Source: Oscillospiraceae bacterium (GTDB taxonomy: Bacteria > Bacillota > Clostridia > Oscillospirales > Oscillospiraceae). From it: a stretch of DNA of 11,131 nucleotides. The notes under the pieces are model-generated. The model searched no databases and was not told where the DNA came from. It was given only the letters and a program-made list of their open reading frames with translations. The stretch lies in contig JAISTA010000190.1 in the NCBI GenBank assembly GCA_031272845.1, positions 1 through 11,131 of the forward strand, read 5' to 3'. Shown here in pieces: positions 1 through 5,943 of the stretch. The stretch's first letter is position 1; each line of letters opens with the position of its first letter. A program made the position numbers and the translations under genes.

Positions 1-843
1 AAAACGGAAAAAGGCCCCTCTCGCGACTGGCTGGGCATAATCAAAACGAGCGAGGCTCGCAACAAAATCCGCCTGTGGTTCAAGCAGGAGCGGCGCGACG
101 AAAATATCACCCACGGCAAGGCCTCGTTTGAGTCCGAGCTGAAAAAAAGCGGGTTTTCTCTGCCTGAATTCACCGGGTCTGACGCGCTGCCCGACCTGCT
201 GAAAAAGCTCGGCTACCCGACGACGGACGATTTCTTCGCCGCAATCGGCTACGGCGGAATCTCCTCGCAGCGCAGCCTGAACAGAATCCGCGAGGAGCTT
301 ATTTCCGCCAAAAAGGAAAGCCTGAAGGCGCAGCTCGGCGCAGAGCTGCCGGAGCCGCCGGCACCGCCGAAACAGAAAAAACACCGCTCGTCTATGGGCG
401 TTATCATTGAGGGGCAGGACGACTGTCTTGTGAAGTTTGCAAAGTGCTGCTCGCCACTGCCCGGCGACGAGATTATAGGGTTTACAACGCGCGGCTTCGG
501 CGTTTCGATTCACCGCGCGGACTGCAAAAACTACATTAAGTCCGCGCAAAACGCTGAAAACTCCGGCCGCTGGCTCGCCGCCGCTTGGGATATGGACAGC
601 ATAAAAAACGAGGGCTTTACCGCCGGGCTGAAGATTTTCTCCTTCAGAAACGACGGCATTGTCAACGACATTACGTCGCTGCTGCGCTCGCTCAAGGTGC
701 GCTATGTCTCGATCGCGGCAAAGGACACGTCCGACGGCGGCGCGTTCACGGAGATAACCGTCGCGGACGTGAAGCCGGAAATGCTGGACACGCTGACGCG
801 GCGAATCGGGGAGCTGGACGGGGTGTACCGCGTGGATCGGTAG
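1..843 (+). CDS. relA: RelA/SpoT-family (p)ppGpp synthetase/hydrolase, C-terminal part (5' end outside window)
   Basis: The reading frame is open from the first base to the TAG at 841-843, giving 280 visible residues. This is the regulatory half of a long Rel protein; the hydrolase and synthetase domains lie upstream of the window. The first ~25 residues (GPSRDWLGIIKTSEARNKIR) match the end of the TGS domain, followed by the helical domain and a charged Pro/Lys-rich linker at about residues 113-128. A zinc-finger/RIS domain follows, with C142, the pair C149-C150 in CCSPLPGDEIIGF, and HRADC (H171, C175). A C-terminal ACT domain occupies about 205-280. In this family these domains sense uncharged tRNA on the ribosome and tune alarmone synthesis against hydrolysis. 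The methionine at 394 is internal and not a start. Whether the enzyme is bifunctional cannot be judged without the N-terminus. A strong terminator follows directly. Confidence 0.93.
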   Translation, partial: KTEKGPSRDWLGIIKTSEARNKIRLWFKQERRDENITHGKASFESELKKSGFSLPEFTGSDALPDLLKKLGYPTTDDFFAAIGYGGISSQRSLNRIREELISAKKESLKAQLGAELPEPPAPPKQKKHRSSMGVIIEGQDDCLVKFAKCCSPLPGDEIIGFTTRGFGVSIHRADCKNYIKSAQNAENSGRWLAAAWDMDSIKNEGFTAGLKIFSFRNDGIVNDITSLLRSLKVRYVSIAAKDTSDGGAFTEITVADVKPEMLDTLTRRIGELDGVYRVDR

Positions 844-866
844 CGGGATGGGGTAGGTACTGTGTG

Positions 867-896
867 AAACGAGGGAATTTTGTTCCCTCGTTTTTT
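867..896 (+). terminator. Rho-independent terminator of relA
   Basis: An 11-bp perfect stem (867-877 with 883-893, core AACGAGGGAA/TTCCCTCGTT) closes a 5-nt loop and runs straight into a T-tract at 891-896. It lies 24 bp after the relA stop, so the next gene should need its own promoter. Confidence 0.93.
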
Positions 897-941
897 GTGT
901 GTGGACGGGCTGATATTGTGCTATTTTGTAAAATAATTGTA

Positions 942-969
942 TTGCATTTTCTAAAAAACAATGTATAAT
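942..969 (+). promoter_or_regulatory. Sigma-A-type promoter of the SIR2-TPR gene
   Basis: The -35 box TTGCAT (942-947) and a perfect -10 box TATAAT (964-969) are separated by 16 bp. The surrounding sequence is AT-rich. The promoter sits between the relA terminator and the ATG at 1004, so the SIR2-TPR gene appears to be an independent transcription unit. The ribosome binding site is weak: AGG at 992-994 lies 9 bp before the ATG, and a better AGGGG (983-987) is too far away. This suggests modest translation. Confidence 0.75.
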
Positions 970-1003
970 GGAGTGAAATAATAGGGGATTTAGGTAATTA
1001 AAA

Positions 1004-2788
1004 ATGGCGGACACTATAAAAGCAAAAACGCTTGTCAAAATAATAGCTGACGGCGAGAAAAGAGGCAAAAAAGTTTGCTACATACTCGGAGCCGGCGCGT
1101 CACGTAGCTCGGGTATACCTACTGGCGCGGAATTAGCACGTCAATGGTATAATGAGCTTTTCGTTGAAAACTGCTTTGATAGAGATGATATCGAAAAATG
1201 GAAAGCCGAGCTTGGTATTGGCGCTATTGATAAGAACAACCTTGATTATTCCGATATGTATGCCCTGCGATATTATATTGAAGAAAAAGACGGAAGAAAT
1301 TTTTTAGCAAGCCAAATGCTTACCGCTATCCCTCGCGCGGGATATTACCATCTGGCGCATAGGATGGTCAATCAAAACAGCATTGTTGTCACAACCAATT
1401 TCGATTATCTCATTCAACAAGCTATCACAATTTTTCTTCATGCCTTGTGCCGTGATATACATACTCCGAACGAAATAGAATTCATAGATACGGAATTGGA
1501 AATACCGCAAATTCTTAAAATACACGGAGATGTGCTGTTTGATCCAAAGTCAAAGAAAATCGACCTGCAAAAGCTTCACCGCAAATGGACATCCATACTA
1601 AAGAAAATCTTCGCTGATTATATCGTCGTTGTCATAGGCTACAACGGCGGTGATTTGGGGTTTATGGATGTTCTCAGGAACACAACCTTCAATGAAAACT
1701 TGTATTGGTGTGTAATGGATATAACAAAAATTTCAGAAGAAGTTGAAAATCTTGTTACTTCAAAAAAAGGCAAATTTGTTATAATAGACGATTTCGACGA
1801 ACTGATGTATCAGCTTGGTCAGTATTTTGATGATCCTGATTATAATGTCACAAAAGAGCAAAACAACAAAATCTTCGATGAACTTATAGATGCGAAGAGA
1901 AAGGTTTGCGCAACAGTCTCAAAAGACGGAGAAGTATATTGGGCAATCAGTGCTTATGAACATGTACAGCTTGGTATAGCGCACTTTGACAATCACAACT
2001 ACGACGAGGCAATAAAAAATTTCAACGAAGCAATTGAGCTTGATCCGAACCTTGCTGTTGCGTATAGCAATCGCGGCGCGGCATATTCCTATATCGATGA
2101 GTGCGAACTCGCTATTGCTGATTATGTAAAAGCCCGTGAGCTTAACCGAAAAGGTGCTATTGTTGATCATTTAAATGCTATTAAGCTTAACCAAAACAAT
2201 GCCACTGCATATTACAAACACGGCAACAATTACTGCGACAAAGGCGAATATGACCTCGCTATTGCTGATTATGCAAAAGCTATTGAACTTAATCCAAACT
2301 ATGCCAATGTATATTGCGATCGTGGTTTTGCCTATACCCAAAAAGACGAATATGACCTTGCTATTGCTGATTATACAAAAGCTATTAAGCTTAATCCTAA
2401 CTATAAGTTATATTGCGCTCGTGGCATCGTTTATTATAAAAAAAGTAAATACAGACTTGCTATTACTGATTGTACAAAAGCTATTAAGCTTAACCCTAAC
2501 TATGCCGGTTCGTTTTGCATCCGTGGTATCGCTTACTATAAAAAAGGTAAATATAAACTTGTCATTTCTGATTTTACAAAAGCAATCGAATTAGAACCTG
2601 ACTTAGCTAGCTTATACAAACTCCGCGCCGAAACCTACACTGCACTCAACAAACCTGACCTAGCCGCCGCCGATATGGCAAAATACCGCGAACTCACGGG
2701 TAATGCTGCAACACCCCAATCTACTCCTCATCATATTGAGTTCATAAATTTCAGCGGCGACGAACAATCGCGAACTTTGAGGTTTTAG
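1004..2788 (+). CDS. SIR2-like domain protein with C-terminal TPR repeats; candidate NAD-consuming defence/effector protein
   Basis: The 594-residue protein has two parts. The N-terminal ~270 residues form a SIR2-like Rossmann domain, with GAGAS at 29-33, TTNFD at 130-134 (N132, D134), the catalytic-type histidine in IHGD (H174) and GYNGGD at 212-217. Family knowledge: domains of this SIR2_2-like type often hydrolyse NAD+ in anti-phage systems rather than deacetylate proteins, and I see no zinc-binding Cys pairs of classical sirtuins. From about residue 317 to 568 there are roughly seven TPR units of 33-34 residues (317-350, 351-385, 400-433, 434-467, 468-500, 501-534, 535-567), with a degenerate half-unit at 386-399. 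These probably bind a partner or trigger. No signal peptide, membrane segment or P-loop is visible. Base composition is clearly more AT-rich than both neighbours, which suggests acquisition. The defence role is inference from architecture; a housekeeping NADase or scaffold role is possible. Confidence 0.85.
   Translation: MADTIKAKTLVKIIADGEKRGKKVCYILGAGASRSSGIPTGAELARQWYNELFVENCFDRDDIEKWKAELGIGAIDKNNLDYSDMYALRYYIEEKDGRNFLASQMLTAIPRAGYYHLAHRMVNQNSIVVTTNFDYLIQQAITIFLHALCRDIHTPNEIEFIDTELEIPQILKIHGDVLFDPKSKKIDLQKLHRKWTSILKKIFADYIVVVIGYNGGDLGFMDVLRNTTFNENLYWCVMDITKISEEVENLVTSKKGKFVIIDDFDELMYQLGQYFDDPDYNVTKEQNNKIFDELIDAKRKVCATVSKDGEVYWAISAYEHVQLGIAHFDNHNYDEAIKNFNEAIELDPNLAVAYSNRGAAYSYIDECELAIADYVKARELNRKGAIVDHLNAIKLNQNNATAYYKHGNNYCDKGEYDLAIADYAKAIELNPNYANVYCDRGFAYTQKDEYDLAIADYTKAIKLNPNYKLYCARGIVYYKKSKYRLAITDCTKAIKLNPNYAGSFCIRGIAYYKKGKYKLVISDFTKAIELEPDLASLYKLRAETYTALNKPDLAAADMAKYRELTGNAATPQSTPHHIEFINFSGDEQSRTLRF
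2201..2605 (+). repeat. In-gene tandem repeats of ~102 bp encoding TPR units 3-6
   Basis: Four successive units (2201-2302, 2303-2404, 2405-2503, 2504-2605) share long near-identical nucleotide stretches, such as GCTATTGCTGATTATNCAAA and AAGCTATTAAGCTTAA. The third unit is 99 bp, one codon short, and keeps the frame. Similarity at the DNA level, beyond what the TPR consensus requires, points to recent duplication or ongoing recombination between units. Confidence 0.8.
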
Positions 2789-2816
2789 TGGTCTATTGTC
2801 TCCGCTCCTGCCACAT

Positions 2817-2856
2817 AAAAGCCCCCAGCAGAGTTTCCACTCCACCAGGGGCTTTT
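2817..2856. terminator. Bidirectional terminator between the SIR2-TPR gene and acsB
   Basis: AAAAGCCCC (2817-2825) pairs with GGGGCTTTT (2848-2856). An inner GAGT/ACTC stem (2831-2834 with 2839-2842) closes a TTCC loop. On the + strand the hairpin ends in TTTTT (2853-2857), 28 bp after the SIR2-TPR stop. On the - strand it ends in TTTT, 9 bp after the acsB stop. It can therefore serve both convergent genes. Confidence 0.85.
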
Positions 2857-2865
2857 TCCCCTCCC

Positions 2866-4998
2866 CTACATTATCTCATCCATCCCCAGCGCCGGGTGTC
2901 CTTTCTCTGTCAGAAACGCCAGCACTTCCTCGCTGTCTGTGGCGATCGTCTCGTCGCAAATCATATCCGCAAAATTCTCGATTCCGTACAGCTCCTTTGC
3001 CGTCTTGTTCAGGCGCTCGGCAACGTCGTCTTTCAGCTCTTTCGGCATCCACACGATTCGCGCGACGCCGCCCTCGGCTGAGGCGAACTTCTTTGAGGCG
3101 ATAAAGTGCCGCCCGTGACCCATAAAGCCCGGCGTCTGCACGCCGCCGCCCGTCATAGAGGCAAGCTCGCCGAACGTCATACCGGACGGGGTTGAACCCG
3201 AATACTCGCGGTTAACGACGATAACGCCCTTTGCCTCCGGCATAATTCCGCAAATGCACTCAAAGCAGCCGCAGGAGGTCATCGGATTCTCGAGAATCGA
3301 GTACAGCGTAACCTCGTCGACCGCGCCGTGCGTCGCGCCCGAAACCGCCTCGTTGACTGAGGCGTACACGCCCGTGCGCTCGTCAATCAGCCCCTCTTTG
3401 GCAATCGGCTGGTTCGGACCTGTGGGCGTTAGCTGATACGTCGCCTTTGCGTCGAGCCACGAAACCGCGCCGCACAGGCCGAGACGCTCCGGCGTGACAA
3501 CGCAGCAGTGCGACGGGGCGAACGACTGGCACAGAATGCAGGTGTAGAACGTGTCGACGCTCTCGTCCGTCATTGCGGCAAGGCGGTCGTCACGCGCGCG
3601 GTAGCGCGGCAGCGCCTCGGTCTCAAGGATTTGCTTTGCCTGCGCGGGCTCCGTGATGAGCGTGACCTGACACTTGTCTACAACAGAGTCGAACTCGTCC
3701 ATAATCTCGTGATAAATGACCTCACCGAGGTCTTTCAGGCGCAGACCGGCGGCGTAAGCCTCGCGGCTTATGCGGATGCGGAACTGGTTGCGCTGACCCG
3801 TGTGCATAACGCCGTCGATGTAGTTGAGCCAGTGGTGAATCTTGCGCTCGATGACCGGCTCAAAGTCGGACTGCATTTTGCTGCCGCCGACCTCAACATA
3901 TGTCGCGAGAGCCAGCTCAACAATCGGTTCACCGTCTATTTCGGGGCCGATAACGGTTATTTTGTGATCCTCAAGCTCCTTTACGTCGCGCGACACGACA
4001 AGCTCGCAGCCCGGGACGCTTCCGGTGTAAAACTCGGCCTGCGTGTCCGCCTTTTTGATGATTTCGCCCTCAAAAGCGGACGCAAAGCCGACGCAAATGT
4101 TAATCTCTTTCGCCTTAACCTTTATATTGCGCAGCTCAAGGGAGGTCGCCGCGATTTTCTCGTGGTCGGTGACCGAAACGAGCGCGCCGGGAACCTGCAA
4201 ATCGCCGATGTCGCTGTCCACAATAACGGGGAAGCCAAGCGCAATCGCGCCCGCGCCCGCCGCGACGATGACCTCATTAAGCGCGCCGAACGCGTTGACG
4301 AATGCCGGAACGCGCTCCTTTGTGTAAGCAAGCAGCCCGCCCAAATCGCCGGGAGTAATGTTGCCGAAGATGAGCGCCGCGCGGATTGCGACCGTGACGA
4401 CGTGCGTGACCGCCGTAACGTCGTGTCCGAGCGGGACGACGCGGTAGTCAAGACCCATTTTGACGTTTTCGGCGGCAGCCTGGTCAATTACGCCGCCGAT
4501 GAGGAACGTTAGCAGACCCTTTGTCTGGTAGTCCTTAATAATCGCCGCGACCTTTGCCGGATCGTCCGCCTGACCGAGCACAACCGCAACGCCGGGGATG
4601 TCTCCCGTGACAAGCGGAACACCGAGCGAGCGGATAATCGGGTCGGGAACAAAGCCGATTCCGCCCTCGTTCTCGTATGGGTTGCTGCCGGGGGCATACT
4701 TGAGCGCCTCGATTATCTCCGCGCCGACAGCGGTTGCAAGGCCGGCGTTCAGCGCGTCGCCAAGCTCCGGCTGATTGGAAATCAGGCTCTTGAGAACGCC
4801 GACGCAGGCAGTAAGGTCGCCGACTGTTTTTACCTTAACGCCTGTCGCCGCGTAAATCGTCGGCAGAAAGTACGCCGTATCGGGAAAAGCAAGCTTCGAA
4901 TCCGCACCGTACTTTGTCACAGCGGCCGAAACTGCCCCCTCGGTAAGCCCGGCGACCGCGTTTGCGCCGCCATAGATCAAGTCAAACAATGTTGCCAT
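2866..4998 (-). CDS. acsB: Acetyl-CoA synthase, catalytic subunit of the CO dehydrogenase/acetyl-CoA synthase complex
   Basis: This 710-residue cytoplasmic enzyme joins CO, a methyl group from the corrinoid protein and CoA to make acetyl-CoA, the last step of the Wood-Ljungdahl carbonyl branch. The A-cluster ligands are all present: C487, C490, C499 and C509 (in CILCQSFAPSHCC and GLCGAVSW), then C576 and C578 in MTSCGCFE. These correspond to C506, C509, C518, C528, C595 and C597 of the 729-residue Moorella enzyme with a constant offset of 19, so the central and C-terminal domains are collinear. The N-terminus is correspondingly shorter. The end (EKGHPALGMDEIM) matches the family terminus. An extra cysteine, C498, adjoins ligand C499. 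The ATG at 4998 has an ideal AAAAGGAG (5007-5014) 8 bp upstream. The gene has its own promoter and terminator, and no acsA, acsC, acsD or acsE neighbour is present in the window. Confidence 0.96.
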   Translation of the reverse strand: MATLFDLIYGGANAVAGLTEGAVSAAVTKYGADSKLAFPDTAYFLPTIYAATGVKVKTVGDLTACVGVLKSLISNQPELGDALNAGLATAVGAEIIEALKYAPGSNPYENEGGIGFVPDPIIRSLGVPLVTGDIPGVAVVLGQADDPAKVAAIIKDYQTKGLLTFLIGGVIDQAAAENVKMGLDYRVVPLGHDVTAVTHVVTVAIRAALIFGNITPGDLGGLLAYTKERVPAFVNAFGALNEVIVAAGAGAIALGFPVIVDSDIGDLQVPGALVSVTDHEKIAATSLELRNIKVKAKEINICVGFASAFEGEIIKKADTQAEFYTGSVPGCELVVSRDVKELEDHKITVIGPEIDGEPIVELALATYVEVGGSKMQSDFEPVIERKIHHWLNYIDGVMHTGQRNQFRIRISREAYAAGLRLKDLGEVIYHEIMDEFDSVVDKCQVTLITEPAQAKQILETEALPRYRARDDRLAAMTDESVDTFYTCILCQSFAPSHCCVVTPERLGLCGAVSWLDAKATYQLTPTGPNQPIAKEGLIDERTGVYASVNEAVSGATHGAVDEVTLYSILENPMTSCGCFECICGIMPEAKGVIVVNREYSGSTPSGMTFGELASMTGGGVQTPGFMGHGRHFIASKKFASAEGGVARIVWMPKELKDDVAERLNKTAKELYGIENFADMICDETIATDSEEVLAFLTEKGHPALGMDEIM

Positions 4999-5061
4999 AA
5001 TGAGAACTCCTTTTCCCGTGAATTAAATAATAGTTTGTTGTGAATAGGGTTAAATATACCC

Positions 5062-5080
5062 CATCCCCCTTGGGGGGATG
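5062..5080 (-). promoter_or_regulatory. Hairpin at the predicted 5' end of the acsB transcript
   Basis: Read on the minus strand, CATCCCCC pairs with GGGGGATG (8 bp) around a CAA loop. It begins 6 bases after the predicted -10 box, so the acsB mRNA would start at or within this stem. Such 5'-terminal hairpins can protect mRNA from decay. It is not followed by a T-run, so it is unlikely to be a terminator. About 60 nt of leader remain before the acsB start. Confidence 0.55.
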
Positions 5081-5085
5081 CCTAC

Positions 5086-5114
5086 ATTCTATCACTCTGT
5101 TTGATAGAAGTCAA
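5086..5114 (-). promoter_or_regulatory. Sigma-A-type promoter of acsB
   Basis: On the minus strand, TTGACT (-35, 5109-5114) and TAGAAT (-10, 5086-5091) are separated by exactly 17 bp. Each box is one base from consensus. Transcription would start near 5079-5080, leaving a leader of about 80 nt before the acsB ATG at 4998. Confidence 0.8.
5087..5109. promoter_or_regulatory. Inverted repeat over the acsB promoter, putative operator (copy 1)
   Basis: TTCTATCA (5087-5094) and TGATAGAA (5102-5109) form perfect 8-bp arms around 7 bp. The repeat fills the space between the -10 and -35 boxes and touches both, the classical position for a repressor site. Its core, CTATCA-N7-TGATAG, recurs with identical spacing at 5155-5173. 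Confidence 0.65.
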
Positions 5115-5148
5115 GCGAAACTTGGTATAGTTCTAATGTATTTGTGTA

Positions 5149-5179
5149 AAAAAGCTATCACGGGTTGTGATAGCTTTTT
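5149..5179. terminator. Long inverted repeat: bidirectional terminator and/or operator copy 2
   Basis: AAAAAGCTATCAC (5149-5161) and GTGATAGCTTTTT (5167-5179) form a perfect 13-bp stem with the loop GGGTT. T-runs on both strands (T5 on +, T6 on -) fit a bidirectional intrinsic terminator. Two facts suggest a second or alternative role. No recognised gene ends here, because smpB has its own terminator at 5326-5354. The repeat also contains the same CTATCA-N7-TGATAG core as the promoter repeat, 66 bp away. Confidence 0.7.
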
Positions 5180-5325
5180 GTGTAGGGCTGGGTTTGCTTT
5201 GAAACAAAGCAAGGGAAACTGTCCGAGGACTTTTATTGATGGTCTGCGGCGGCGTTTTTTTGGGGGGTAGGCTTGTCGTCTTTGGTACTGCCCGGAAATA
5301 AATAACCAAGTCGCTTGCCCCCACA
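5180..5325. other. Unassigned non-coding stretch between two terminator-like hairpins
   Basis: I see no convincing gene here. The small ORFs that cross it lack ribosome binding sites and family motifs. It holds a perfect hairpin TTGCTTTG-AAA-CAAAGCAA (5194-5212) and a T7 run at 5255-5261. It also has a possible larger fold in which G-run 5262-5267 meets C-run 5318-5322 around a TTGGT/ACCAA stem (5282-5286 with 5305-5309). It could be a small RNA ending at the 5149-5179 hairpin on the minus strand, a remnant of a mobile repeat, or plain spacer. Confidence 0.4.
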
Positions 5326-5354
5326 CAAAAAACGGGCGGATATTATCCGCCCGT
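5326..5354 (-). terminator. Rho-independent terminator of smpB
   Basis: On the minus strand, ACGGGCGGAT and ATCCGCCCGT form a perfect 10-bp stem (5345-5354 with 5332-5341) with a 3-nt loop, followed by a T-run (complement of 5326-5332). It lies 52 bp after the smpB stop and probably ends the guaB-smpB transcript. Confidence 0.92.
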
Positions 5355-5406
5355 CCAAACAGCGACATCGCCTCGTGCACTTTACCGATAAGCGCGCAAG
5401 CAACCG

Positions 5407-5886
5407 CTACTCCCCCGAACCCCTATCCTTCAGTCTCCTGTCCATATCGCGCTTTGCGTCCCGCTCTGCGATTGCCGCACGCTTGTCGTACAGCTTTTTG
5501 CCCTGGCACAGCGCAAGCTCAAGCTTTACCCTCGCGCCCAGCAGATAAAGCTCCAGCGGCACGACGGTAAGCCCGTCCTGCGCGCATTTTTGCGACAGCC
5601 TGTTTATCTCGCGCTTGTGCAGCAAAAGGCGCTTCGGCCTGTCGGGGTCGCGGTTGAAGATGTTGCCCTTTTCATACGGCGACACGTGCAGTCCGAGCGC
5701 AAAGGCCTCACCGTCCCGAAACGAGCAGAAGGAATCCTTGAGATTGGCGTTTCCCGCGCGGATTGACTTTACCTCGGTGCCGAAAAGCTCCAGCCCCGAT
5801 TCGTATTTTTCGAGTATGAAATAATCGTGGTACGCCTTGCGGTTTGAGGCGAGTACTTTTTTTGTTTTGTCTTTTTGTTCCGGCAT
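5407..5886 (-). CDS. smpB: SsrA (tmRNA)-binding protein SmpB
   Basis: The 159-residue length is typical of SmpB. The protein binds tmRNA and places it in the empty A site of stalled ribosomes for trans-translation. Diagnostic stretches include ASNRKAYHDYFILEKYESGL near the N-terminus, GTEVKSIRAGNANLKDSF, the HVSPYEKGNIFNRDPDRPK loop, KRLLLHKREI, and the GLTVVPLELYL / VKLELALCQGKKLYDKR core. A basic C-terminal tail (AKRDMDRRLKD) follows, the part known to enter the decoding centre. The ATG at 5886 is preceded only by a weak GAGAG about 6 bp upstream, so expression may depend on read-through from guaB, 57 bp upstream. I looked for ssrA immediately downstream and did not find it. Confidence 0.95.
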   Translation of the reverse strand: MPEQKDKTKKVLASNRKAYHDYFILEKYESGLELFGTEVKSIRAGNANLKDSFCSFRDGEAFALGLHVSPYEKGNIFNRDPDRPKRLLLHKREINRLSQKCAQDGLTVVPLELYLLGARVKLELALCQGKKLYDKRAAIAERDAKRDMDRRLKDRGSGE

Positions 5887-5925
5887 TAGCTCTCAGTATT
5901 GTGTAAATGTATTCGGCGCGGCACC

Positions 5926-5943
5926 AGGGGGTGTTGTCCCCCT
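5926..5943 (-). other. Hairpin directly after the guaB stop
   Basis: AGGGGG (5926-5931) and CCCCCT (5938-5943) form a 6-bp GC-rich stem with a 6-nt loop, immediately next to the guaB stop codon (5944-5946). No T-run follows on the minus strand, so it is more likely an mRNA processing or stability element, or a weak attenuator between guaB and smpB, than a full terminator. Confidence 0.45.

Noticed and set aside
2201..2605. CRISPR-like regular repeats
   Set aside because: The ~102-bp periodicity is contiguous, in frame and encodes TPR helices; there are no unique spacers between short palindromic repeats.
1..2788. Functional relA/SIR2-TPR operon linking (p)ppGpp to NAD depletion
   Set aside because: A strong terminator and a separate promoter lie between them and the composition changes, so adjacency alone does not support a shared function.
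3508..4512. Long open frame (334 codons) on the + strand
   Set aside because: It is antisense to acsB, whose A-cluster motifs prove the minus-strand frame. The translation is low-complexity Arg/Asp/Val-rich without family motifs, as expected of a shadow in a GC-rich gene.
5040..5270. Small ORF (76 codons) in the acsB-smpB intergenic region
   Set aside because: It has a GTG start with no ribosome binding site, runs through the promoter, the palindromes and the terminator-like hairpin, and shows no motif or hydrophobicity pattern.
4999..5406. Possible tmRNA gene (ssrA) next to smpB
   Set aside because: ssrA often lies near smpB, but I saw no tRNA-like acceptor ends, TPsiC arm or tag-coding frame. 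The smpB terminator and the acsB promoter also leave too little room.
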